In this document: piece after piece, positions 43,431-52,571 of the stretch
How positions within the stretch are numbered: the stretch's first letter is position 1
Layout of the letters: the number at the start of each line of letters is the position of its first letter
Assembly (NCBI RefSeq): GCF_002160515.1
Contig: NZ_NFKS01000003.1
Location: 98,737 to 162,736 of the forward strand
From: Anaeromassilibacillus sp. An172
GTDB lineage: Bacteria > Bacillota > Clostridia > Oscillospirales > Acutalibacteraceae
Length of the DNA: 64,000 nucleotides
Reading direction: 5' to 3'
Position numbers and translations under genes: made by a program
The notes under the pieces: model-generated
Database searches by the model: none
The model's input: the letters and a program-made list of their open reading frames with translations, nothing else
Told to the model about the DNA's origin: nothing

Positions 43431-44237
43431 ATGGCAAAAGAAAAAATCAGAATTTTGCATCTCTACTATGGTATAATGAATCTGTACGGAGAATACGCAA
43501 ACCTCCTTTCCCTGAAAAGATTTACAGAGGAAAAAACAGGTATTGAATGTGAGATAATATCATTGGAAAATATGTCTGAGGCTATGCCCCTGGACTATGA
43601 TATGATATATGTGGGAGCAGGAACCGAAAAGGCTCAGAAAAGAGCTTTGGCGGATATAGTTCCCAATGCTCAGGAGCTTAAAAAAGCGGCAGACAGAGGA
43701 ACAGTTATTTTGTTTACCGGAAACGCCTTTGAGATGCTGGGTAAAAGGATAAAAAGCGCAAAAGGTGAAGAATACCAGTGTCTTGGTTTCTTCGACTTTG
43801 AAACAGAGGAAACCGCTAAAAGAATTACAGGTGACGCAGTCTGTGAAAATGTATTTTCCGAGAAGCTTACATTTTGCAAAGAGCTTAAAGACCTGCTTGC
43901 AGATAATCTCACAATCGGTTTTGTAAATAAATGTACAAATATTAAATGGGAAGAAAATCATCAGCAGTCATTTAAAATGCTTTTAGGTGTTGGAGATGAC
44001 AACACAAAGTCCTTTGACGGTGTTTTTGAGGGCAATATTTTCGGAACTCATTTGATAGGCCCTCTTATGATAAAAAATCCCCATATGCTTAAATTCTTTG
44101 CGTGGAAGATTTTGAAAAACAGAGAGGAAGAAAGCAAAGCTCAAAAGGTGCTGACAGCGGATACACCCCTTGAAAGCAAGGCCTATCTCATAAGCGTAAA
44201 CGAGCTTAAAAACAGAATTTCTCAGGAGAATAACTGA
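43431..44237 (+). CDS. GatD-like amidotransferase lacking the catalytic Cys, 268 aa
   Basis: The fold and order match the GatD (CobB/CobQ-like) glutaminase: MNLYGEYANLLSL near the N-terminus, then VGAGTEKAQKRAL. At the nucleophile elbow the canonical I-C-G-G-x-Q-L-L-G reads LFTGNAFEMLGK, placing Thr96 where Cys is expected. Near the end the usual Y-x-H-G-P reads GTHLIGP, with Ile209 at the His position and a His two residues earlier. If the alignment is right, it cannot hydrolyse glutamine in the normal way. It starts at ATG 43431, 13 bp after the MurT-like gene, and is co-transcribed with it. Confidence 0.8.
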   Translation: MAKEKIRILHLYYGIMNLYGEYANLLSLKRFTEEKTGIECEIISLENMSEAMPLDYDMIYVGAGTEKAQKRALADIVPNAQELKKAADRGTVILFTGNAFEMLGKRIKSAKGEEYQCLGFFDFETEETAKRITGDAVCENVFSEKLTFCKELKDLLADNLTIGFVNKCTNIKWEENHQQSFKMLLGVGDDNTKSFDGVFEGNIFGTHLIGPLMIKNPHMLKFFAWKILKNREEESKAQKVLTADTPLESKAYLISVNELKNRISQENN

Positions 44238-44263
44238 TATTAAAATAAAAAAGAGTGATATAT

Positions 44264-46516
44264 TTGACAGAAGATATGTTTAGCCGTCCAAATGGTGAAC
44301 AAAAGGGCGGTTCTTCAATGTATCAGGTTGAAGGTGAAGTAGAAACAATTATATATAGAAACGAGGACAACGGGTACACGGTAATAGAACTCAGCGGCGA
44401 TGAAAATTTAACTGCTGTTGGAATAATGCCAATGATAAGCGTTGGCGAAGAGGTAAGACTGACAGGTGTTTTTAAAAATCATCCATCCTACGGCAGACAG
44501 CTTTCTGTGTCCGTCTGCGAAAGAAGTATGCCCTCAACAACAGCGGGAATTTTGAAATACCTTTCCTCGGGAGCTATAAAAGGAATAGGCCCGGCAAAGG
44601 CGGCGGTTATTGTAAGAGAGTTCGGAGAAAATACCCTTGAAATCCTTGAAAACGAACCTGAAAGGGTTGCAAAAATAAAGGGAATAACTCTGAAAGCCGC
44701 AAATGAAATAAGTGACAGAATAAAAGCCGCTTTCGGAATGAGAGAGCTTATAATTTATCTTGGAAAATTCGGGATTAACGGCGAAACGGCTGTTCTTGTG
44801 TGGAAAAAGCTGGGAAACAGAGCCATAACTGAGATAGAGGAGAACCCCTATATACTCTGTTCAGAGGGCATATATGTACCTTTTGAAGTGGCGGACAGAA
44901 TTGCTGTTGATAAAAAATTTCCATCAGACAGCAGATACAGGGTTGCGGCTTCTATAGTGTATGTGCTGAACCACAACAGAAGAAACGGACATACCTGCCT
45001 GCCGGAAGAAAAGCTTGCGGCAACAGCGGCGTCCTTTATTTCCGTGGAAAAGGAAACCGCCCAGTCCGCTTTGGATGACATGGTTCAGCAGGGTGAAATC
45101 ATAAGAACAATTATAAACGACGAAGCGTTTATCTATACCCCGTCCCTTTTCCAGAGTGAAACTTACATAGCCGCCAGAATAAACATGATAATGAGTTTTC
45201 CGATACCGCCGGCTCAGGATTTGGAAAGCAAAATAAAAGAGGTGGAAGAGTCTCAGGGTTTTGAATATGCAGAACTGCAAAAGACAGCCATAAGAACTGC
45301 CTTGCAGGGAGGTATGCTGATACTGACAGGAGGTCCGGGAACAGGAAAAACCACCACCTTAAACGGCATAATTAAGATTTTAAAATCAATAGGTGAAAAG
45401 GTTTCTTTGACTGCACCAACAGGACGAGCCGCCAGAAGAATGACAGAACTTACCGGATGTGAAGCGAAAACCATACACCGCCTTTTAGAGGTTGCCTGGA
45501 ACGACGAGGACAGGCCCGTGTTCAAGAGAAATGAGCGCAACATGCTGAGCTGTGACACCCTTATAGTGGACGAGGTTTCAATGGTGGACGCAGTGCTTTT
45601 TGAAAGTGTAATGAGAGCCTTGCCAATGGGTTGCAGACTTATTCTTGTGGGAGATACCGACCAGCTTCCTTCAGTGGGAGCGGGAAATATACTTTCCGAC
45701 CTGATAGAAAGCAAAGCTGTTCCCGTGGTTGCACTGACTGAAATATTCAGACAGTCTATGCAGAGCCTTATAGTTACCAACGCCCATAAGATTGTAAAGG
45801 GCGAAATGCCGGAGATTTCTGTTAAGGACAACGACTTTTTCTTTATGCCCTGTGAAAACAAATACAGGCTGAGGGAAACCGTAAGCGCATTGTGTGCTCA
45901 AAGACTTCCGTCAACCTACGGATTTTCACCATTTGATGATATTCAGGTTCTTTGTCCCGGAAGAAGGGGAGAGCTTGGAATACTTGAGCTTAACAAGGTT
46001 TTGCAGGCATCTTTAAATCCCCCCTCAAAGGAAAAAACAGAGATTGAGCTGGACGGAAGAATATTCCGTGTAGGTGACAAGGTTATGCAGACCAAAAACA
46101 ACTACAATCTTTTGTGGGTAAAAGAAAACGGTGAAACAGGAGAGGGAATCTTTAACGGAGATGTGGGAAGGCTTGAAGAAATTCACAGACAGTCAGGTTC
46201 CTTTAAGATACGTTTTGACGATAAAACAGCGGTGTACGACAGGGAAACAATAGTGGATTTGGAACATGCCTATGCGATGACCGTTCATAAAAGTCAGGGT
46301 AACGAGTTTGAGGCGGTAATAATCCCGCTTTACAGAACCGCCCAGAAGCTAAAGTACAGAAATTTGCTTTACACAGCGGTGACAAGAGCAAAAAAGATTT
46401 TAATCTTAATAGGAAATACTTCCGAGCTTAAAGAAATGGTACAGAACAACAAAAAGACCAGAAGATATTCGGGACTTTCCTATTTCTTAAAGGAAATGAA
46501 AGCTTCGATGGAATGA
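44264..46516 (+). CDS. recD2: RecD2-type ATP-dependent helicase, about 750 aa
   Basis: This superfamily 1 5'-3' DNA helicase of the RecD2 group acts outside RecBCD. The N-terminal OB and helix-hairpin-helix region has LSSGAIKGIGPAKAAVI. Helicase motifs are LTGGPGTGKTTTLN (Walker A), VDEVSMVD (Walker B), GDTDQLPSVGAG (motif III) and AYAMTVHKSQGNEF near the end. The start is uncertain: TTG at 44264 after AAGAGTGA is preferred; GTG 44255, ATG 44276 or ATG 44318 are possible. It follows the GatD-like gene closely but is functionally unrelated. Confidence 0.93.
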   Translation: MTEDMFSRPNGEQKGGSSMYQVEGEVETIIYRNEDNGYTVIELSGDENLTAVGIMPMISVGEEVRLTGVFKNHPSYGRQLSVSVCERSMPSTTAGILKYLSSGAIKGIGPAKAAVIVREFGENTLEILENEPERVAKIKGITLKAANEISDRIKAAFGMRELIIYLGKFGINGETAVLVWKKLGNRAITEIEENPYILCSEGIYVPFEVADRIAVDKKFPSDSRYRVAASIVYVLNHNRRNGHTCLPEEKLAATAASFISVEKETAQSALDDMVQQGEIIRTIINDEAFIYTPSLFQSETYIAARINMIMSFPIPPAQDLESKIKEVEESQGFEYAELQKTAIRTALQGGMLILTGGPGTGKTTTLNGIIKILKSIGEKVSLTAPTGRAARRMTELTGCEAKTIHRLLEVAWNDEDRPVFKRNERNMLSCDTLIVDEVSMVDAVLFESVMRALPMGCRLILVGDTDQLPSVGAGNILSDLIESKAVPVVALTEIFRQSMQSLIVTNAHKIVKGEMPEISVKDNDFFFMPCENKYRLRETVSALCAQRLPSTYGFSPFDDIQVLCPGRRGELGILELNKVLQASLNPPSKEKTEIELDGRIFRVGDKVMQTKNNYNLLWVKENGETGEGIFNGDVGRLEEIHRQSGSFKIRFDDKTAVYDRETIVDLEHAYAMTVHKSQGNEFEAVIIPLYRTAQKLKYRNLLYTAVTRAKKILILIGNTSELKEMVQNNKKTRRYSGLSYFLKEMKASME

Positions 46517-46576
46517 AGCGATAACTGAATTTTATCTGAAAATTATTGTTTGGAACAAAAATATTACTCATTAAGG

Positions 46577-46620
46577 TTGACAATATAAGACAAATGTGTT
46601 ATCAATTATATGTTAGCATG
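46577..46620 (+). promoter_or_regulatory. Possible promoter and GTTAGCATG site upstream of the YARHG gene
   Basis: TTGACA (46577-46582) is followed at 17 bp by the weak TATCAA (46600-46605) and then GTTAGCATG (46612-46620). The same nonamer follows the promoters at 35896 and 59665. Confidence 0.35.
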
Positions 46621-46750
46621 TATAAGTAGACTTTTTCTTTTGATTATTCCACAGCTTATATAAAGGTTTTCCAAAAACTGTAATAAGTTGTGTTTTTAGA
46701 ACAGATTAAAAAGTAATTATATTGTGCGAGAACAGTACGAGGTGATAAAA

Positions 46751-48097
46751 ATGAATTGTCCAAAGTGCGGAAAAATTCTCGAGCCCGGTGCGGTGATTTG
46801 CCCTAACTGCGGAGAAACGGTGGTTGAAAATATCGCCGAGGATAACGGAAGCAGTTTGAAGCGAAGCGTAGTTTCCGAGGATGTTTTGAGAAATTTTTCT
46901 GATCCGGAGCACGTCAGCGACGAGGATAATCATGTTTCTGATTATTTCTCAGATACAAATTCGTCGGATGATGAAAACCAGTATTTTAATCCGGATGATT
47001 ATAAAAATGACGATGATTATCAGAGCTCTTTTTCAGCTTTTGATGATGATATGGAAGACGACGATCAATCAGATGAATCCGAGGACAGTGATGAAAGAGA
47101 TGATCTCTACGAGGATGAGTATTCTCCAAGAGCTGTTGAGGATTACGATGTATTCAGCGACGACGATGATGACGACGATGAAGATGATGACGACGAAGAC
47201 GATGAGGATTACGACTCAGCAGTAATTGTTGATAATAATTATCAGGACAATGACTCGGGTGCAAAGAGAACAAGAATTGTGCTTATTGCAGTGTTAATCC
47301 TTGCAATGCTTGTTGTTGTCTGCGGTGTTGTTTATCTTGTTTTCGGTGAAAAGCTTATGGCAGGACTTTCCACAGATGAAAGCAGTACTCCGGCTACATT
47401 TGAAACAGGAGAGAGCCAGAGCAGCGAAGCATTTATGTTCAGTGTTCCAGATCTCAAGGGAATGAAGTACAGCGACGCTGTTACAAGGGCAAGAGAATAC
47501 GGTCTTGAAACAAAGATTGTATATGAAAAAAGCGAAACTGTTGAAAAGGGTCTTGTAATAGGACAATCTCCGTCAGCAGGAACAACAGGCAAGGTTGGCG
47601 ATACAATAACAATTACAGTTTCTCTGGGTAAGGACGGCGAAGCTACAAGCGATACAACTGAAGCTACAACAGAGTCAACCCAGAACACAACTGAGAATAC
47701 AACAAGCACACCGACAACAGAGCCTACAGAAGCTCCTACACAGAGACCGACTGAGCCTCCAACGGAAAAGCCAACAGAGCCTCCGACAGAACCGCCTACA
47801 GAAAAACCGACAGATCCGCCGTCTCCGGGAAATAACTACTACATACTTCCTGATTCTGCAACAAGACTGCTTACAACAAGTGATCTCTCCGGTTTGAGCA
47901 TGGCTGAGCTTGAACTTGCAAGAAATGAGATCTATGCAAGACACGGAAGACTCTTTGACACAGATTATATTCAGGAATACTTCAATAGTCAGCAGTGGTA
48001 CAGCGGAACCATAGCTCCGGATGACTTTGATTACGGAGTACTCAGCGATATTGAAGTTGCAAATGTTTGGTTCATATATAATTATGAGCACTCATAA
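46751..48097 (+). CDS. Zinc-ribbon / PASTA / YARHG membrane protein, 448 aa
   Basis: The ATG at 46751 follows GAGGTGAT. Domain order: zinc ribbon (CPKCGKIL...CPNCGE), then a very long acidic stretch (about 25-165, with runs of Asp), a membrane helix (about 178-200, IVLIAVLILAMLVVVCGVV) and one external PASTA repeat (VPDLKGMKYSDAVTRAREYG). A Thr/Pro/Glu linker follows, then a C-terminal YARHG domain (ELARNEIYARHGRLF). PASTA and YARHG are both extracellular and are found in cell-wall-linked proteins. A signalling or wall-sensing role, perhaps related to PrkC, is plausible but not shown. It is a single gene. Confidence 0.88.
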   Translation: MNCPKCGKILEPGAVICPNCGETVVENIAEDNGSSLKRSVVSEDVLRNFSDPEHVSDEDNHVSDYFSDTNSSDDENQYFNPDDYKNDDDYQSSFSAFDDDMEDDDQSDESEDSDERDDLYEDEYSPRAVEDYDVFSDDDDDDDEDDDDEDDEDYDSAVIVDNNYQDNDSGAKRTRIVLIAVLILAMLVVVCGVVYLVFGEKLMAGLSTDESSTPATFETGESQSSEAFMFSVPDLKGMKYSDAVTRAREYGLETKIVYEKSETVEKGLVIGQSPSAGTTGKVGDTITITVSLGKDGEATSDTTEATTESTQNTTENTTSTPTTEPTEAPTQRPTEPPTEKPTEPPTEPPTEKPTDPPSPGNNYYILPDSATRLLTTSDLSGLSMAELELARNEIYARHGRLFDTDYIQEYFNSQQWYSGTIAPDDFDYGVLSDIEVANVWFIYNYEHS

Positions 48098-48138
48098 GCA
48101 CTAAACTGATTTTTCTGAAAAGTTAATCTAAAATTTAC

Positions 48139-48215
48139 AACCGACTTGAATTTATATAATTATTATGATGCTATTATCAGTATCTTGGTTATATAAAGGC
48201 GAGTCGGTTTTATTT
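48139..48215 (+). terminator. Probable long-loop terminator after the YARHG gene
   Basis: AACCGACT (48139-48146) pairs with AGTCGGTT (48202-48209). Inside, TATATAA and TTATATA also pair. TTTATTTTTG follows. The loop is unusually long, so confidence is moderate. Confidence 0.5.
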
Positions 48216-48250
48216 TTGCTTAAAAATGCTTTCGTATTTCTGTTAAAAAC

Positions 48251-48320
48251 GCCGAAATTTGTTTTTTGTAATAGATGTTTTATAAATATATCTGTTTTTT
48301 TATAGATGGTGCCGAAATTT
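48251..48320 (+). repeat. Direct repeat GCCGAAATTT, 60 bp apart
   Basis: GCCGAAATTT occurs at 48251-48260 and 48311-48320, each followed by a T-rich run. It lies in the A+T-rich 318-bp gap before the dockerin-bearing gene. A TATAAT at 48358-48363 is a likely -10 for that gene, without a clear -35. The repeats could be binding sites, but nothing else supports this. Confidence 0.4.
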
Positions 48321-48415
48321 TTTCTTAAAAACTATTTAATTGTTATTAAAAATATTATATAATATTAACAAGGTGATTTTACCAAATTAAAAATAATGAA
48401 AAGGAGAAAATGGAG

Positions 48416-51400
48416 ATGAAGAAAAAGTTACTTAGCATAGCTTTGTCAGTTATGATGGTTTTGTCTTCTGTAGGTATGGGCATTTCCGCATTGGCTGAAG
48501 AGCTTGCGGCACAGCCTGCTAATAACAATGTTTCAGCCAAAGCTTCCGGTGAACAGGAAGTTGAGACCGTTGAAATGGACACTTTAAAGTATATGACTTT
48601 AAATCCACAGGGTCTTGTTTCAAATATGGCTGACGGTTTTGTTGCAGTTACAGAGCAGGGAAACAGCGGAGGCGTTCATTTGAGAACGGCTAAAATCGGA
48701 GCTTCAATTACTATTGATTTTAATGGTTCCGGTTTTGAATTTTACGGCAAAAAGGGAAGCGGAGCAGGCGACCTTGAAATTTCTGTTGACGGCGGAGAAG
48801 CAGAGGTTGTAAGCGAGTATGTTTCCGGAAATCCGGAATTTGAAGCTTTACTTTACAAGGTTGATTTAGGTGATACAAACGAGGACCACAAAATTGTAAT
48901 CACAACAAAGCAGGGCACAGTTGCAAATCCTAATTTCAACTTTGACTACTTCAAGGTTATCAGAGAAAAAGAAGAGCCTCCTGTAGTTATTGAAAAGGTT
49001 ACTGAAAAAGTTGAGATGGAGGATACTTCCAATAAATATATGGTTTTAAATCCATCTGAGCTTGTAGGAAGCGAAGCTGAAATGACAAAGGGCTTTGTTG
49101 TTGCAAACGACCCGGGTAACAGCGGCGGCAAGTATCTTAGAACATCAAAAATAGGCGCTACAGTTACAATAACCTTTGAGGGCTGCGGTTTTGAGTTCTA
49201 TACTAAACTTGGAAACGGCGCAGGTACACTGGGTGTTACTGTGGACGGAGAACCTGTTGAGGATATCTCAGAATATATCGACAGCTCAACTCCTCAGTTC
49301 CAGCAGAAGCTCTTGTCACTTGATTTCGGCGACGAGAACAAGGAACACACAATTGTGTTTACAACAAAAGAAACAAGCAAAAATAATTTTAATTTCGACT
49401 ATTTCAATATTATAAGAGCCGAAGTTGTTCCGGGAGTTATTGTTTCACCTGGAGATACGACCTACTATCTTGATTCATCTGCACAGGACGGCGGCGACGG
49501 CAAGACAGAGGCTACAGCTTTTGAAAGTCTTGAGGATATCAATAACATCCAGTTTGCACCTGGCGACAAGATTCTCATCAAGAGAGGTTCAACATTTATC
49601 GGCCAGCTCTATCCAAAGGGCAGCGGTTCAGCAGAAAAACCAATTATTATTGACGTTTACGGTGAAGGCAACAAGCCTTTGATTGACGGCAATGGTTTGT
49701 ATTCAGCAGTACCGTCTTACGGAGCAAACGGCCCGTTCGGCGAGAGCTGTTCAGCGGTTTACCTCTATAATCAGGAATACTGGGAGATAAATAACCTTGC
49801 AGTTAAAAACCACACATCAGCCGGCGACCATACATATGAGCTTAGCGGCATAAGAGTAGAAGCTTCCGGCGGTGGTGTTTACAATCATATTTATATTAAG
49901 AACTGTGAAATTTCCGATGTAAACGGAAGATCACAGCAGGATGATATCTGGACAGTAAGACCTCAGGGCGGCGGTACAGATTTCTACGGAGCAAGAACAA
50001 CCCACAGAACCGGTGGTATCAACATTATAAGCTACACCAACAGAGAGAATAACGCTTCTGATAAAACCAATCCGGGAACAATTCTTGACGAAGAGCCTAC
50101 AATATTCAACGATATTTTGATTGACGGAAACATAATCACAAACTGTGACGCAAACGGTATCACTACTACAAACGTAAAGGGAGAGCTTGACGACGAATCA
50201 TACAGACATACAAATGTTGTTATCAGCAACAATGAAATTTCTGATGTATCACGTTCAGGTATTATAACTCTTTATACCAGCGGTGTTCTTGTTGAACACA
50301 ATACTATCAGCAAATTCCAGCAGTATCCTGACGGCTGGGGCTGTGGTGCATGGTGCGACAGAGCAAATAACATGGTTTATCAGTACAACGAAGTTAAAAA
50401 CGGTGTTGACGCATACGACGGCATGGCATTTAACTTTGACGATATGACACATGACGGTGTTATTCAGTACAACTATATCCATAATAATGCAGGCGGAAGC
50501 GTAATGCTTCATGTCAGAACAAATTCCTATAACAGAAATAATACAGTTAGATACAACGTGTGTGTAAATGACTGCCGTGACTATAATGTAAACGAAGCAT
50601 TTATAGTTTGCACAGGTGAGGACTCTGTAACTCAGCTTGAAAACGCTCAGGTTTACAACAACACCTTTATAAGCTCAAAGGTATTGTATCCGGTAAGCCG
50701 TGGTAAGGAGATTGCATTTACAAATAATATTTTCTGCCTTACAAATCCTGAAATGGCAAATAAAGACGGCGCATACAATGCAATAGGCGAACTCACAACA
50801 TTTAAAAACAACATTTTTGCAGGATATCATCCGGCAAGCGAGCCTAAGAATACAGGAAATAACTCCGGAAATATCTATCTTGGTATAGAAGATGTTTCAA
50901 AGCTTTTTGTAAATGCTGACAAGCTTACATCAGTTCAGGGAACAGAAGCAGCCGACACATTTGATGTTGCAAACCTTGCAAAGCTTCTTCCTAATTCACC
51001 TGCAATAGACGCAGGCCTTGAAATCAACGGAAGACCTGAAAAAGACTTTGCAGGAAATAATGTAAGTGGTACAGCGGATATAGGTGCTTTCGAGTATGTA
51101 TCAACTGTAGATAAAACAGCAGTCAATGAGATTTATCAAACATTAAAGGTATTAAATCCTGACTATTACACAGAAGAAACCTATGCAGCAGTAGCTGAGG
51201 TTGTTTCTGAACTTGAAGCCGCTCTTATGAACGACAGCCTCACAGAGGAAGATGCAAAGGCTCTTGTAGAGAAAGCCGAAAACGCTTACAATGCATTGAA
51301 AGAAAAGGCAGGAGATACAGAAGCTCTGAAAGCAAAGATTGAAGAAGCCGCTTCTTACAGTGAAGATAACTTCAAGCCTGATACTTTTGCAGCTCTTGCA

Positions 51401-52387
51401 GAAGCTATGAACAATGCACAGAAAGCTTTGGACGGTTTAGAAGCACTTACCGCAAAGCAGGTTGACGAGCTTTCAACAGCCATCGATACAGCAATAGCAG
51501 GACTTATCAAGGTTGGTACACCTTCAATAATTCAGCAGGATACAATGACCGCATCATCTCCTCGTTCACATTCAGGAAATGAAGCTAAGTATGCTATAGA
51601 CGGAAACACAAGCTCAATTTGGCATACAATCTGGTCAAGCTCAGAGGGTCAGATGCCTGTAATTTCCGAAAACGGAAGAGATAACTATATTACACTTGAT
51701 TTGGGAGAAAATAAGTCCGTAACAAGACTTACATATCTGCCAAGACAGGATTCTTCCAAGAACGGAGATATTGCAGGATATAAGATTATGTACAGCACAA
51801 CTGCTGACGGTGACGATTTCGTAGAAATTGCCAGCGGAACATGGGAAAACAACAAGACATTGAAGGTTGTTGATTTTGACCTTGTAAATGCAAGAAGAAT
51901 AAGACTTGTTGCCACAAGCACATTGGGCGACTCAGCAAATACATTTATAAGCGCAACAGAAATCAATCTTTACTGCACAGATTACAGTGCACTTCAGGAA
52001 AAAACTTCCGAAGCTCAGAAGCTTTATGATGACGGCACAGGTATCTATACACAGGAGTCTTTGCAGGCTTTGAAAGCAGCTATTGACAAGGCAAATGAAG
52101 TCCTCGGCAATGCAGATGCAACACAGGAGGAAATCGACGCAGCTGAAATCGCAGTTGTAAAAGCAGTAAAGGGACTTGAAAAGATTGAGGATACCCATAT
52201 TACCGGAGATGTAAACGGCGACGGTAAGGTGGGAGTTGAGGATGTAACATTTATTCAGGAGTATTTGGTATTGATCAGAGATGATATCAATTTTGAATAT
52301 GCTGACCTTAACAACGACTCAAAGATAACTGTTATTGATGCTACAATAGTTCAGCTCATAATTTCCGGTGATTACAATGGTCAATAA
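48416..52387 (+). CDS. Secreted beta-helix protein with F5/8C and dockerin domains, 1323 aa
   Basis: Signal peptide (about 1-28, MKKKLLSIALSVMMVLSSVG). Two similar beta-sandwich modules follow (about 44-185 and 195-335; each starts with a YM-T/V-LNP stretch, has a GFEFY core and ends FNFDYF). Then a right-handed parallel beta-helix (346-890) of the pectate-lyase-like superfamily, ending ADIGAFEYV. FIVAR-like helical repeats (900-1035) lead to an F5/8 type C (discoidin) sugar-binding domain (about 1037-1180), more FIVAR, and a type I dockerin (1263-1320) with both calcium loops (GDVNGDGKVGVEDVTFIQ and ADLNNDSKITVIDATIVQ). The enzyme activity is not identified; polysaccharide lyase or glycosidase is likely. 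ATG 48416 follows AAGGAG at 9 bp. Confidence 0.9.
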   Translation: MKKKLLSIALSVMMVLSSVGMGISALAEELAAQPANNNVSAKASGEQEVETVEMDTLKYMTLNPQGLVSNMADGFVAVTEQGNSGGVHLRTAKIGASITIDFNGSGFEFYGKKGSGAGDLEISVDGGEAEVVSEYVSGNPEFEALLYKVDLGDTNEDHKIVITTKQGTVANPNFNFDYFKVIREKEEPPVVIEKVTEKVEMEDTSNKYMVLNPSELVGSEAEMTKGFVVANDPGNSGGKYLRTSKIGATVTITFEGCGFEFYTKLGNGAGTLGVTVDGEPVEDISEYIDSSTPQFQQKLLSLDFGDENKEHTIVFTTKETSKNNFNFDYFNIIRAEVVPGVIVSPGDTTYYLDSSAQDGGDGKTEATAFESLEDINNIQFAPGDKILIKRGSTFIGQLYPKGSGSAEKPIIIDVYGEGNKPLIDGNGLYSAVPSYGANGPFGESCSAVYLYNQEYWEINNLAVKNHTSAGDHTYELSGIRVEASGGGVYNHIYIKNCEISDVNGRSQQDDIWTVRPQGGGTDFYGARTTHRTGGINIISYTNRENNASDKTNPGTILDEEPTIFNDILIDGNIITNCDANGITTTNVKGELDDESYRHTNVVISNNEISDVSRSGIITLYTSGVLVEHNTISKFQQYPDGWGCGAWCDRANNMVYQYNEVKNGVDAYDGMAFNFDDMTHDGVIQYNYIHNNAGGSVMLHVRTNSYNRNNTVRYNVCVNDCRDYNVNEAFIVCTGEDSVTQLENAQVYNNTFISSKVLYPVSRGKEIAFTNNIFCLTNPEMANKDGAYNAIGELTTFKNNIFAGYHPASEPKNTGNNSGNIYLGIEDVSKLFVNADKLTSVQGTEAADTFDVANLAKLLPNSPAIDAGLEINGRPEKDFAGNNVSGTADIGAFEYVSTVDKTAVNEIYQTLKVLNPDYYTEETYAAVAEVVSELEAALMNDSLTEEDAKALVEKAENAYNALKEKAGDTEALKAKIEEAASYSEDNFKPDTFAALAEAMNNAQKALDGLEALTAKQVDELSTAIDTAIAGLIKVGTPSIIQQDTMTASSPRSHSGNEAKYAIDGNTSSIWHTIWSSSEGQMPVISENGRDNYITLDLGENKSVTRLTYLPRQDSSKNGDIAGYKIMYSTTADGDDFVEIASGTWENNKTLKVVDFDLVNARRIRLVATSTLGDSANTFISATEINLYCTDYSALQEKTSEAQKLYDDGTGIYTQESLQALKAAIDKANEVLGNADATQEEIDAAEIAVVKAVKGLEKIEDTHITGDVNGDGKVGVEDVTFIQEYLVLIRDDINFEYADLNNDSKITVIDATIVQLIISGDYNGQ

Positions 52388-52418
52388 AGAAGATATGATG
52401 TGAATTTCCGGAAATAAA

Positions 52419-52482
52419 TTGACAATTCATATGGATTTCGTGTAAAATAAATACAGGTGTACAGTGTTTTGCTGTACACCTG
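52419..52482 (+). promoter_or_regulatory. Promoter and start-site hairpin of the GH84 gene
   Basis: TTGACA (52419-52424) and TAAAAT (52443-52448) are 18 bp apart. Six bp later begins a perfect 11-bp inverted repeat, CAGGTGTACAG (52454-52464) and CTGTACACCTG (52472-52482), at the expected transcript start. Without a T-run it is not a terminator for the preceding gene; an operator or a 5' stabilising stem-loop is more likely. Confidence 0.6.
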
Positions 52483-52571
52483 TAAATCGTATTTTAGAAA
52501 GTTTAGTCCACATAAATAAAATATAATTTACTGTGGATTTCGCTTAATAAAAAATATGAAAGGAGTACAAA

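Noticed and set aside
47040..47220. Asp-coding GAT/GAC run as a DNA microsatellite or CRISPR-like repeat
   Set aside because: It is coding sequence for the acidic domain of the YARHG protein, with mixed codons and no spacer structure.
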